Source: Calycina herbarum
Taxonomy: Eukaryota > Ascomycota > Leotiomycetes > Helotiales > Pezizellaceae
DNA: 64,000 bases
Assembly: GCA_001414485.1 (NCBI GenBank)
Contig: LLEY01000007.1
Location: forward strand, 248,001 to 312,000
Direction: 5' to 3'
The stretch's first letter is position 1. Each line of letters begins with the position of its first letter. Positions 45,400-56,992 of the stretch are shown piece after piece. The position numbers were made by a program, and so were the translations under genes. The notes beneath the pieces are model-generated. The model was not told the origin of the DNA and made no database searches. It saw only the letters and a list, made by a program, of their open reading frames with translations.

Positions 45400-47720
45400 C
45401 TCATCGCTAACCTCTTCTACAGAAGGTCCGCCTCAAGCTTCAGTTCAATTAGAGACAAGTGGTGGATATATTAGGGGCACATCATTAGTGGTTTTAGCAA
45501 TACCAAAATAAAAAATTCAATCTCCTAATTTCACGTTTATTGCCCACTCGAGTGGTTTTACGAGATAGATTCAAGATAGGCGAATTAAAGAAAGCAGTGT
45601 AAACACTTATTACTTTGTACATACGGGAAACCAGTTTTCAATTCTTGTTACAGCTACCTACAAAACCACTCCTCTCCTAACCAAGTCTTATACGCCTGAA
45701 CAGGCGTCATTTCAAATACCTTACGTAGCACTAAAGCAAACTCCTAGTACTTTGCACTATCATAGAGTTGCTTAATCGTATGCCTATTACACTAACGATT
45801 ATACTCTCTTAGCCTTGTCTCGAGGTCTTCTAACTATATTATCCTATCCTGTATATCGCTTGCATCTCTATAGTTCGTGTTATCCCAGCTCTCTACTAAT
45901 TAATAGGTCCTATCTAAGTAGGCCTAGGTACCTCTCTCTTTTAAATAATCGGCCGCCATCTTGATACGCACATCAGCAACCTCCCTTTCCGGGATCCTAT
46001 TTTTGTAGTCCGCAAGAAGGGCACTATTGTAACCCAGGTCTTGAGTTATCGTTTAGAATCCCAAAGATCTATCCCAGTAATACGAAGGCTTAGGCTTTCC
46101 ATTTACCTCGGACTCGTTCTTCTAAATATTTAGTAATTTTACCAGTTCGAGGCTAGAGTATATACTAGGTCTAGTAACAGGCCTTCACAGATGTAGAAGG
46201 ACCAAAGTGTTTACGTAGAGTCCTGGAACGACCTCACTCTTACCCTTTTCGGGAGCAGAATCAGTACTAGCTTAATTCTGGTTTCTGTTCGCATTTCCAA
46301 TGCCCGTGGTGGTAGCATTCTTAGCCGGCAATCGCAGGTGGGGTGGAACATAGTCGTCTTTTGCTTTGCTTACGTCCACAACAGATTAATTTTAGGGTGA
46401 ATGCGCCTGATTGGGCCTTCGCCGTGCTACCCAGCTTTGCAAATGTATGGGTACCCCACTACCCCTTGTCACATCTCCGATGAGTTCGTCTTGACAGGTA
46501 GGCTTAATTCCTAGCGCCTCTTCTACGATTGCTATTTTTAAGCACTTCCGTAGCACCGGGTTACAGTTCACGTAGCCACTACATAGCCGAAGCAGCAGCT
46601 GCTATCAAAGAATCATGGTTTAATATAGCAGGCAAAGAACCCATATCCATCGTAGCCGTAGCTATTTAGCTATTAAAATTAGCCTCTCATATTCAAGCTT
46701 CTAACTTTAAATACTCTTACCTTACAATCTAGAAATAAACAGTATCCACAAAAATTTAGCTTAAGGCCAATCTGTCATAGGTTAAAGGCTAAAAGGACAG
46801 AAACAGAGAAAGAGTGTCTCAAGCTTTAGTACGAGAGAAAATTTAGATTCAGTTATGCATATAGACAACGAGCAGTGCTGGGATCGAATCGTAGGTAGCA
46901 CAGCGTTTGGGCTGCAGATAAAATTCCTGCCTAGCAGAACTCATTGGTTAGAGGAGAGATCTTAGTGCCAGGATGGTGGAAGTTGCTGTTAGGACCTAAG
47001 CTAACCTACGATCATGTTTAGAAAAATTGCTTTTGCGAACTCCATACCTAGAAATATCGCGGCTCCAATTCGCGAACATAAAAAGACTAGACTCTCGTAG
47101 ACATATATTACCATTTCTACCTCGAAGTCTACGATAATATATACGAAACTAATTTCACGTATAAGCTTAGTCCTAAAAAGATCAAAGACAATCTTTAAAC
47201 CTGTCACACTATCTTAGTAAGCTATAATAGAGACCTCAAATCCGTGCCTCATAAACTAATTCTCGTTATCTGCGATATTTAATTTAAAGAGAAATAAACT
47301 CAAAACAGTTAAAAGACTGAGCCAAAGGCAAAGAGAGAGCTAAAGAGAAAGCCAAAGCACCACCGCATATTCAAACTTCTACTCCATACCACGACGATCC
47401 TAATACGCTATTGTCAGACTATTACTTTAAAGATAGTAATTAGGAGGACTTCGATTCAGAAACCTACTAAGGCATAGCTCCTTTACTTCAGAGATTCAGT
47501 ATATCATACAGCACAGACATATCGGGGAAACCAGGTATAAATTTCCTTAGAACTTACTTCCTAGTCAAAGACTAATTTAAATCTTAGTATACTCTAATTG
47601 ATATACTCTGTTAGCAGTTAACGAGACTAACCAATTATCCGCAGACGAAACAGATTTAGAACTAGAGTACGACAACCTAGACACATTGCCTAATGCATTG
47701 TAGGCGAGATAGCACTCCGC
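45400..47720. mobile_element. RIP-decayed repeat relic, family unknown
   Basis: AT-rich sequence with many TAG/TAA stops. On the minus strand, about 46060 down to 45640, a coding relic can be read with TAG at presumed CAG positions, including LLADYKNRIPEREVADVRIKM, YLVESWDNTNYRDA-like and KVFEMTPVQAYKTWLGEEW segments. I do not recognise the protein. The rest, including a plus-strand Ser/Asp-rich remnant near 47400-47700, is too decayed. No LTRs or terminal repeats were located. Confidence 0.5.
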
Positions 47721-49409
47721 CAAATCGTTTTGCTCGCCAAGTTGTGATCACGACTTTTGACCTTAGGGTATGAAGGCTTGGTGCCTAACTGGGTGAAGAG
47801 AATTTGGAGTCCATGGTTGCTGTGTGTGTGTGAGAGAGAGGTCATTATTCCGAAGTAAAAACTCGCTAGTACATAAAAAAATAGAAATCCGACGTCTATA
47901 AACCTATCTCATGAATATAGAAAATTTCGCCTTGTCAGACATAATAGGTAGAGATGATAATCCTTAAAAATAGACGAATGCTTGCCGTCTGTTCAAAGCG
48001 GGGTAAAATGAGGGGTAAATTCAGTGTCCAGAAGAGGAGACTAGAAGAGAAGACGAGGAACCACAACGAGCATAGATTATAAGTTGCACTCCATTATGCC
48101 TTGGGAATTGTACTCGAATCGTGTATTCCTCAGCTTTTTCTATGCGACACCTTACTGTAGCTTCTCTCTTCCGACGCCTAGGATATTACTAAGACACAAG
48201 GGAACCTTTTATCCTCTTGTGTTCAAGTCTCATATCGAGCTCAAATGTTCAGTATTTGGTCTTTCTAAATTTGTGACTAAAGTGGAAATGGGTCCAAGTC
48301 AGCTAGCGCGCTGGAGATCAAAAAGTACTCGTATTTGCAAACCGACTACAATTTACCTCGGGTTTGAACAATTTATCTTTTTGACTGTGGCCTAATGAAT
48401 AGTATGATGCTGGTACAACCAGGTACTGCAAAAGCATATCTTAACTTACGTGAACATAAGATTGTCTTATTTTCAATGTTCACTGAAGTTGATACTCTAT
48501 GGTAGCTATCTATGTGAACCTTTCATCGGAAGAACTAGCCAGATGTGCAAAATTGAATTAAATACTATTGAAGTTTCTTACCACCATTGCATGACTTAAT
48601 CTCTCTAGATATGTATATTTACGATAGAATTTAGAAGTTTTTACGAATTAATCCTAGTATTACACACATCACTTTTGGACAGCTATTTGTATACTTAACC
48701 TGGATACGTCGTCAAGTGAAGTATCCCGATTTTGAGAGAGTTATTCTATTTCACTTCTTTGCTTAAATAACCACTTGTTTTAGGCTGAATATAGAGCTCT
48801 CTACTTCCTTTGAGGCTTGCTTTGATCCCTCGGAGAGCATGATTTGGTGATCACGGTGGTTTGGATATGTGATGAGCATGTAAGTCAAGCTTCATGATGC
48901 ATTGTCCCAACTAGATTCCATCATTCCATTGAAGGGTTTTCCGTATTCCTTGAGAAGTCTAAATTTATCCAGCAGAACTTCATGGAGACCCAAAAACAAG
49001 CTAAAAACTCAATAGCACGAGTTATTCGTACGACAAAGAAAAGAAAAGTATGCCAATTTGTAGCTTTGTAAATAGCAATAAATTCCTTTCGGCCATGGTG
49101 AGAATAGAAAACTTTCGATCAGCAACTACTTCTCATTCCAGCGGGCTTTTGCTTACTTCCGATTAGTGGGGCCATTTCCCACGGAGGACTTCCCATTGGT
49201 GAGTTCACGGTCTTACGTCAGTCAACCTTGATCCACCAACGTCTCACTGCCTCCCTCTTCCACATGATGAAGCAATCGGCACGCGATCATACTTGAAAGT
49301 TCTCACCCTCTTGCTATCAGCCGAAATCTCCCTTTTCAATTTCAAAATTCACGGATTCTGTCCCCAGAAGCAACATTTCCCAAACAACTTTTCCTGACCG
49401 CCACTTCCG
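47721..49409. other. Intergenic, no gene seen; small TG/AG microsatellite
   Basis: A short (TG)n(AG)n tract lies at 47821-47840. An open frame at 48084-48395 lacks protein-like composition. The last 200 bp are the promoter and leader of the Erg28-like gene. Confidence 0.4.
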
Positions 49410-49868
49410 ATGACTTCTTGGCTTCCTCAAGATCCAGGATTCCTTCCATGGTTCCTCCTCTTCGTAAGCCAAAATTTTCTCCTCCATCTCATACCATACT
49501 AACTCATTTAGAACGCCGTTCTCTCCTGGTACAACACATTCAACTGCTTCTTTGACCAGAAAAATGTCCGTCAGCTCTACACTGGTCCAAATGGGTCTCA
49601 AGTCAATGGACTCTCAGCTCGAACCTTTGGTGCGTGGACGATTCTGAGCGGTTTCGTTCGTTTTTACGCCGCGTACAATATTACAGACCCTCTTGTGTAT
49701 GGACTTGCTTTTTGGTCGTATTTCGCGATTTCGATTCATTGGACGACTGAAACCTTTGTGTTTCGTACGGTGAATCTTGGTGTGCTGATCTATATCAGTT
49801 TGGCTATGGATTGTGGAGCACTCTTTTGGATGGGGGTCATGTGGAATACTTATTTTGTTGGTGGCTGA
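49410..49868 (+). CDS. erg28: Erg28-like ergosterol biosynthesis scaffold protein
   Basis: Two exons, 49410-49463 and 49512-49868, encode 136 residues; the 48-nt intron runs GTAAGC...TTTAG with ACTAAC as branch site. Exon 1 encodes MTSWLPQDPGFLPWFLLF, exon 2 begins NAVLSWYNTFNCFFDQKNVRQLY. The central GLSARTFGAWTILSGFVRFYAAYNI is the best match to Erg28 (SARTFGxWTxLSxxxRxYAAYNI). Four hydrophobic segments are expected. Yeast Erg28 is an ER membrane protein that tethers the C-4 demethylation enzymes Erg25, Erg26 and Erg27. The C-terminus (HWTTETFVFRTVNLG onwards) is more divergent than usual, so this could be a second, diverged copy. The protein is missed by simple ATG-to-stop scanning because exon 2 has few in-frame ATG codons. 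Confidence 0.78.
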
Positions 49869-50613
49869 GTTCAATATATTGCAATGGGAAGAATATATGT
49901 GACAAAGAGTCAAGAATAAGTTGCAAGAAAGGAGCTAGGAGAACTTCAAAGACTTTGATGGGTTTTTATGGATTATATGCTCAAAATGTCGAGGCCATTC
50001 AAATCAAGATAAAAATGTCAAAACTTAGACCACGTTGTGAGACAGAGAAGTTTCTGGAACTTTTAGTAACAATTAATCCCAGTTCGACTTGTGATCCATG
50101 ATACATTTCAAGTCAATTATCTTCACTTTTTCTAATGACTTTACAGGATCACGGTATGAATAAAGCCAAGCTGGGGGTGCTTTAGAAAGGAAAAGAGAAT
50201 ATTTTGTGGTCTTATGTTACATCCAATCATGTCAAGAATCGCCCTTCCTGACTAAAGTGGGAGTTCGGTCGTTTTTTTGTAACATGTACGGCTGCTATGA
50301 AGTTGGTTTTCCTTCTCCAAGGTCAATTTTATTGATTATTCCTGGAGGGAAACAATAACGTAAGTGCATAATGAGGAGACTTATGTAAAAAATCATCGGG
50401 GAATTCCAAGATTGCTGCTGCTAAAAGCCACAACTGCAATCTGGCGGTGAACGTAGGAAATGGACCACTGGTTGCGAAGCACTCCCCCCATTATATACAG
50501 ATTCTGTCTATAGCAGGTCTGATATCGGAATCAAAAAGCGTGAGACGCTCTCCCACTTCTCAATGAAACCAGGGTGGGCGCACTTCACACCTAATTTTCA
50601 GAGTCGAGAAATT
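49869..50613. other. Intergenic between convergent genes
   Basis: 3' flanks of the Erg28-like gene and of the minus-strand gene ending at 50614. No gene or structure recognised. Confidence 0.45.
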
Positions 50614-51114
50614 TCACTTGTGACTCCCGTGTTCGAAGATGCCGTATACACTTCTCGGCCGCTCTACTGCTCTGACCCATGAGTTGACTTGGTTACTCGA
50701 TTGAGTTGCTGAGAGGCGAGCCTTCAATTGTGAGAACATCTGAATCTTCGCTGCCAGACTCCTCCGTTTCATCGAGTGTTCATCCTCGAACTTCTTTTCC
50801 GCACGACGATACCTAGCAAGTCTACCACTAGATCCATAATGCCGCTCATATTCTTCAGCAACAAAGTCCGCTCTCCGTCTCTCCATGACCTGAGTTGCAT
50901 GATCAAATCTAGCTCTATCCCATGAAGACAAGCTGTCTATGGCCTTCTGAGCACCTTCGTTATCTCCATGAACCAAAGAATTGAAGGTCTGCTCCCACCC
51001 GAAACACTTTGGATAAAGTGCCATCTTTCCGTATGCATCGTAAGGTTCGTCCGGGTAGGGACCATAGTCTAGTTTCATGTCTCGCCAATTAATGCCGTCC
51101 CTGTTTTCGCCCAT
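50614..51114 (-). CDS. C-terminal domain of the smaller repeat-domain paralogue (166 residues)
   Basis: Opens with ATG at 51114 (MGENRDGINWRD) and ends at 50614. It matches the C-terminal part of the neighbouring 966-residue protein: W-rich start, a YxxY/AYxK block (PYDAYGKMALYPKCFGW against HGWNAYEKFRAYCRSSF), then NLEx-EGAQK: here HGDNEGAQKAIDSL against LDDVEGAQKLIENAL, and a basic helical tail. In the big protein this domain follows the repeats in one polypeptide; here it is separated from the upstream frame by a stop and a frame change 20 nt away. It is either a separate gene or the detached 3' end of the gene at 51135-52360. Function unknown. Confidence 0.5.
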   Translation of the reverse strand: MGENRDGINWRDMKLDYGPYPDEPYDAYGKMALYPKCFGWEQTFNSLVHGDNEGAQKAIDSLSSWDRARFDHATQVMERRRADFVAEEYERHYGSSGRLARYRRAEKKFEDEHSMKRRSLAAKIQMFSQLKARLSATQSSNQVNSWVRAVERPRSVYGIFEHGSHK

Positions 51115-51134
51115 TTTATTTCGTTCTCTTGCAA

Positions 51135-52360
51135 TCAGAAGGTTGTATCCTTTTTCGGCTTTGTTCGTTTACGTTTCGCAGATTTGTTTGCCATCTTGTT
51201 TTGAGGAGTTCTATTCACTGGCTCATATGCGTTGTTTTGTTTTAGAGGATGGAGCGTAGCCGTGCCCGCCTTGTTTGTTGGAATAAGTTTTCCCATTCCC
51301 ATCTTTTGATTGGTTGGTTGAGAGCAAAGAGGCGTAGATTCGGAGATGTTGAGAGCAGGTAATCGGAAGGAATTGTCGACGGGAATTCTGGCGACATTTT
51401 GAGCAGTTAAACCACCCCAAGGAGGAAGGTTTCCATAACCGTAAACTGCCGAAGGCGGATCAGCGGGGAAAGGGGAATGTCTTTGTTGACTGCTTGAATA
51501 AAAGTTAGCGGGTATTGGATGGGGCATTGTAGTGAGGAACCAACCTAGTAGGATGAAATGGACCATGTAAAGGAGGCTGCAGAGAGTTTAGAGGTTGTGG
51601 AACATGTGTCCCAGTTTCTCGACGAGCATCTGCACTTTGACCGTATGTTAGAAATCCACCATATTCGTGAGTTGTTTCCGGAATTTGTTCTGTTTCATTT
51701 TGTTTGGTGAATGCAGATGTTGGGCTCGGTGTACTATCGCTCGATTCGGAACATTCACGTCTACAATAACAACAGAGGTGTTTAGCATAATTCGATCCAC
51801 ACAACAAGGTTAGAGGCGGAGGGGGGAGCGGAAACGTACTGTTTGTCGAGCAATTTGGAAGCCCGATTGGAAGTGTCGTTGTCAAGAGACGATACGCTAG
51901 TTTCTGGTTTATCTCGAGGAGTGATGTGTTGTGTGAACGTCGATGTGCCTTTGTAAAAGGTAAAATCTGAGTCCTTGGGATCCTTGAAATATTGGAGTTC
52001 AAGTTGAGTGCTCTGAAGGATTGAGGGGAGAGCGGAGGTTGGCACTGGGATCCAATGCGGATAGGAAAGTGGACCAGATTCTTCTGCCGATATCTTCACA
52101 ATATCTATGCGCTTTGAAATGACCACGAGAGAGGAGGCACAAAAGTCTTGGTCTTCGATTGGGGGTGTGTAGTAAACGCGTTGTACATCTCTGTAGAAAC
52201 TGGACTTTAGGTTCCGAGGATTGTTGAGGTAGTACAGCTCAAAACGGGATGCTTTCAGGTCATTTGTCGATACTCGCTCAAAGCCTTGAGCTTTCGCATC
52301 CGCCTTGACTTCCACGAAACCGATTTTGGCCCCATATGTATGCCATAGCCAGTCCGCCAT
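51135..52360 (-). CDS. Repeat-domain protein, smaller paralogue (363 residues)
   Basis: Exons 52360-51840, 51760-51545 and 51489-51135, all in phase (1092 nt). It starts MADWLWHTYGAKIGFVEVK. Residues 10-150 hold two half-repeats of the type found four times in the neighbour: a VK-strand (KIGFVEVK, RIDIVKIS), an aromatic core and F/L-E-L-x-Y-F/L-x-D/N (ASRFELYYLNNP, TQLELQYFKDP), followed by a Phe-Tyr pair. The remainder is Ser/Pro/Thr/Asn-rich and ends in a basic KRKRTKPKK tail, a possible nuclear signal; then TGA. The equivalent linker in the larger protein also ends in KPKKSKKLK before its C-terminal domain. Upstream of the ATG a further open stretch to 52567 lacks ATG and was excluded. No known domain recognised. 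Confidence 0.58.
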
Positions 52361-53986
52361 ATTGTCTGCTCAAAGGTTACTCTTCCTATTCAACCTTTGG
52401 ATTTTGTCGGTGGTTGTGGTGAGGTGGTGGAATCGACAGGTTCCCAGGGTCTTGAAATATAAGTGACACCCCTGCACATCTTTCTTGTCTAACCTCTTTT
52501 GGAGTGCTGTTGAACCCTTAGGTGAATTACTTGCTGATCTTTGGGAAGATGATCTAGACAGATGCACTCACAGCTATTCTTCACAACAAACTTCAAAATG
52601 AAAGGATTGGGTAAAACTCAAGTTTGGTTTCCAAAGTATCCTGGTTAACATACTGTACGATTGAAGAAGCCGTCAAAGGAAAGTTGCACTAACAGTATGA
52701 CTGAAAATAGCAATGATTGAGGTTCCTTTGCGTAAGCGAATTTAGAGCAAGTGAGAAAGGGATATCATATCACCTGACCAAAACCTTTCAAGAACAGCAG
52801 GAAACAATTCCAAAGACTCATGGTTTTTCTAATATCCTATGAAGAACTTTCTCTACCACTAATTGAAGAATACTAGCCTCGCAAGAAGGGGTAGATTTTT
52901 TCAAATAAAGTAAATTGTGATCAGATTTTACATAGCAGAGCGATAATGACCGACACCGGATAGCGCATAAACTTTAAAGCCAAACATATAATTTTAAGAT
53001 TTGACATACCAGTCGAATACTTGAGACCTCTCGACTGAAGCAAAAGATTTCTGCCATTAGTAGCCCTGCACATCGCTATTCTTAAGGCATGTTTTCTATT
53101 GATCTAATTTCAACCCCAACATCTCCAGAAAAAGGAGGCAAGATTTAGATTATTCTAAAGGACACGTAACCAGAGCAATGACCGAACTCCCAGAAGGGCA
53201 GATAATGTAATTTTGGGGGAGTATCAATCCCACGAGAGTACTCGCAGGCATTGAATTTACCATGGAAGTACCACTATACCATTCAAGCTCCTATTTCTAC
53301 AAAAGCTTACAAGCATGAACAGAGTGATCAATCAAAACACCACCATCGCACTGGGATGCGGCTTCTTCTGAATCGTCGAAACCCTACTCTATACCATTAT
53401 ATATCACGAGACTAGGAGCGCCCGGAGGATGTTCTACGTGTTTCAAAAGGCATCTCACATTGCTAATAATACCAAGACATGGCGTATTTAAAAGGATTTT
53501 TTTTTGTAGGTTTTATGTTACATGTAAGAGTCCAGGTTTTCCTCCGCAAAACAGTAGTAATAAAAAAGGTCACGAGTCCAGTGTTTCATGAATTAGTAAA
53601 AGAGACTGTGTAGAAAGTCAGAGGCAATTCCACGACTTATGCCACAGAGGTTCTCCTCTACAATTTCAAGGTGAAGATGGAAAACAAAGGTCTGATCTCC
53701 AACCCAACACTTCCCTAAGACACAACCGTGGCAACAACAAAAAGAAAATAACTTCGAGATCTCGGAAGTGGAAATAGATAGGATGAAATAAAAAGCGAGG
53801 GTCTTGCAGAGAAAAAAAGTCATGAGAAATTCGACGACTTTAGGTGCGGCAGTCCCGCCGACAATCTCATGGTGAACATGCAAAGCTCCGGTCTCAACCG
53901 AACCTCCCATGACTTGTAAACCAAGTCCATAGCAGCCCCAACTTTAGTGAAGGTGGGGGCACGCTCTGTGGCGGACAGTGGCTTGC
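52361..53986. other. Intergenic between the two paralogues; duplicated 3' UTR segment
   Basis: No gene. Two diverged copies of a segment of about 85 bp lie at 53612-53699 and 53813-53896 (both read, on the minus strand, GAGAxCxGAxCTTTG...TTCACCxTGAxATTGT...AAGTCGTxGAATT...TGACTTT). They fall just downstream of the stop of the 966-residue gene, so probably in its 3' UTR. Confidence 0.45.
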
Positions 53987-56900
53987 TTACGCACCGTTTC
54001 CCCACATTCGCCGTCTTTGGCGTTTGACGGGGGTTCTCTCAGTTTCAGAGTCAGACTCGTGCTGTCGTTCCTTTCTAGGGGCATTGAGAGGTTGAAATGA
54101 CGCAGCTTCTGTCTCTTGTGTGGGAGAAGTCTTCAATTCTTCTGCCGACGGCGTGTCTGTGGTGCCTCCTTGTAAGAATTGGCTTCGTTGCTTGATTGAA
54201 TTGCTGGAAGAAGATGATTCTTCTGGAATGTGGCTTTCCTCCTCTGAAACTTCCTTGGTCAAGTCGATCATTGCCGTGGTGGCATCTGGCACGTCGTTGT
54301 AGTCGTCGCCCTTCTCCTTCTTCTCCTTGTCTTCAGCTTCCTTCGCACGGATAATTCGTATCTTTCTATGCCAATTCCGATTGAAATCAGACACCTTTCG
54401 CAATCTTAGCTCCTCACTCTCCTGAAAAACTCTATCCAGGTCAAATTTTGCAACTGGAGGCAAAGCGTTCTCAATAAGCTTCTGAGCACCTTCCACATCA
54501 TCTAGTTCCAAGGTGTTGAGCATGATACCTATGATTGGTGGGCAAAATGAACTTCTGCAGTAAGCTCTAAACTTTTCATAGGCGTTCCAACCGTGTGCCC
54601 AGGAGTGATATTCAGGTCCATCTAGCGACCAATGGATCTTTTGTTGAGTAAATCCCTTTTTGTCATTTTCCCAGAGTGGAACCTCGTCTGGAGGAGTAAA
54701 TTCTCGGCGTGGTACAAACTTCTCAGGCTTTGTGGGTTTCTTCTGCTTGGAATTTTCTTCGAAGGGCTTGGAGGAGGAATCGCGTAAGTTGGCTGCCTTC
54801 AATTTCTTCGATTTCTTGGGCTTGGGATTATTGACCAAAGGAGGGAAAGCATGCCCGTCAAGAGAAAAGCCCGCTACAGGAGGTTGTTGGGACTGTGGAC
54901 GAGACGACTTCATGATCTGAGTGGATACAACCTGCTCTTCGGTGGCTGATTCAAATGACAAACTCTTTTGAGAATGAGCAATGGTATCGGCCAGCAGGTG
55001 CGTTGAGCATTTGAAGGCAGTACGATCTGGAAAGCGGCAGCCCTCGCACCATTCGAAATCCAAGTTGGTGTGTTTGACAACAGCATCCAGGGCGGCACTA
55101 GGCCAATGCTTCCAGAACTTTGGATCAGGATTTTCTTGGGTATCGATCTTGACAAGTTGAATTCGAAGTCCAGAGGCCCAAGCCTTAAAAGTGGTTTTCG
55201 ACTTCACGTTGCCTGTGTAGAAGGGCCGGACCTCTTTAAAGTAGAAAGACCAGTGTGGATCTTTGGCATCTGTAAAATAACGGAGTTCAAAACGACGGGA
55301 CATAATGAGTTCATTGGTCAAAATGTACTGAAACCCATCCGATGGCGACCAGGTCTGCTTGGACGAGACCTTGACGACTTTGATTTTGTTACCTTCTAGC
55401 GAAGGACGTTCAAGAAGTGCATTGCTACTTGCTGTCTCACCTGTCTGAGTAGCCGGAGTGTCATGCAATCCTTGTGCAGAGGCGGGACGTTCAGTATGCT
55501 CCGTAGGAGACATTTGTTGGTAGATATCACCAAAGGCTCGCTTCGCCAGCAAAGTGTGGATTCCATTCTGGCTTGTACTCTGTGCAGGATTCTGATACTG
55601 GGTGGGAGACTTTCTGTTTTGTCCAGACTGGTTGGAGAATTCAATGGCCTGGTGTTTCTTGGTTTCTTCGGAAGCCTCAGCTAGTTGAGCAAAATATTGT
55701 CTTGGTATCTTTCCATAGCACGGGAAAGCCTTGAAGAAAACATAATCTTGTTCGTATACGTCCGTAAAGTATTTGAGACCAAGATGAGCCGTCTTGACCA
55801 CATCCTTCAAGGCATTAGTTTGCCATTGAATCCAGTGGCTTCTATCGGGATCTTTTTTGAAGCCGACCTTAACAATACGAATATGAGTTTCCTTCAGTGG
55901 CGAATCCTGGGAGTCTTCGTTCTCGTAGCCTCTGTAGACTGGGTGTAACTCTGTGTACCAAGTGATCTCGGAGTTTTGCGCATCTTCAAAACAATGGATT
56001 TCGAAACACATCCACTCAAAATCCTCGACCTTTACCCGCTCATAGTCATGAGATTCTTCTTCAGGGGTCACCTTCATGAGCGTGATTTTGTTCCCTTTCT
56101 CAACAGTATGAACCATATCATCACTAAGGTAAGGCTCGAGGGGGTTACAGTCTGTCAAGCCGCTTGTTTGATGAGCCGGAAGGCCTTCCAATCCGTTTGT
56201 AGTGCCCGAGGCTTCCAAGCCTTGGGTTTGGAGAGAGGGGAGATGGAGGAAACGGTCACTCCTGCTTAGGGGTTGGTCATTGCGGCTACTTTTGAAGTTA
56301 GTGTTATACCTTCCGGAGTGATTGGGAAGGGGGAACTTACGGGGTGCCTGGTGGTTGTTGAACATTGATAGTATGTTGTGCCATAACTCGATTGTTGATT
56401 GGCTTGCCTGTCATGGTACCTACAAGCTGTGGGATTGCTATACCGCTGCCTGGTGAAGGTAATGAATATGCCAAGCAAGGAATGAGCTGAACTCTCTGGC
56501 CTAAGTCTTGTGCGGTGGTCGCTACCGGTCTCGATGTTGCAGGAGGAATGCCTGACAGTGGAGGGGTCTCATTTGCGATCGAAGCTCGGGGACTACATTC
56601 TAGATTAGTGCGATATCCCGAAAGCATCGAGAGTGAGAGACTTACGCGCTACCCGGTGGGCTCATGGAATGCGAAGCAATGGTAGACGCCTGTCCCATAC
56701 CTCGATTGACATTGGCTTGACCTGTGTTGGTGTCGGAGTGGGTGTTCGATGAACGCACCCATGACTGCAATGAGCGGCGAATATGTTGAGTATGTGGGCT
56801 AGATCCCGGACCATGACCTCGACCAGTTCTGCTAACACTTGAGAGATTTGCTACCGCATGGGACGTCATGGGAGATGCCGATCGAGGATGGGTTGATGGA

Positions 56901-56992
56901 ATGAGAGAAGTGTCAGTATGAGAGTCGTCGGCCGATGGATTGACATCGAGCTCGAGCTCGGGGAGCTTGTGTCTCTTCGGAGGTGTCGTCAT
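53987..56992 (-). CDS. Large repeat-domain protein of unknown family, 966 residues
   Basis: Exons 56992-56646, 56592-56341 and 56288-53987 give 2901 nt in phase; introns are 53 and 52 nt (GTAAGT donors). The N-terminal 250 residues are Ser/Thr/Pro-rich and disordered. Two copies of a domain of about 135 residues follow, at about 266-404 and 499-631. Each is made of two half-units: a KIxLxKV or RIxLVKI strand, a tryptophan block, an aliphatic AL/AAL turn, and FEL/LGLxYFTD followed by a Phe/Tyr pair (RRFELRYFTDAKDPHWSFYF, LGLKYFTDVYEQDYVFF). A basic linker (KPKKSKKLK) precedes a C-terminal region with DVEGAQKLIENALPP and a charged helix. No catalytic motif and no signal peptide; the basic stretches suggest nuclear location. 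The paralogue lies immediately downstream at 50.6-52.4 kb. Not recognised as any named family. Confidence 0.72.

Noticed and set aside
46860..46980. Possible tRNA-like segment (a GGATCGAATCG stretch resembling a T-loop)
   Set aside because: No acceptor stem or anticodon arm could be folded around it; the region is RIP-decayed repeat.
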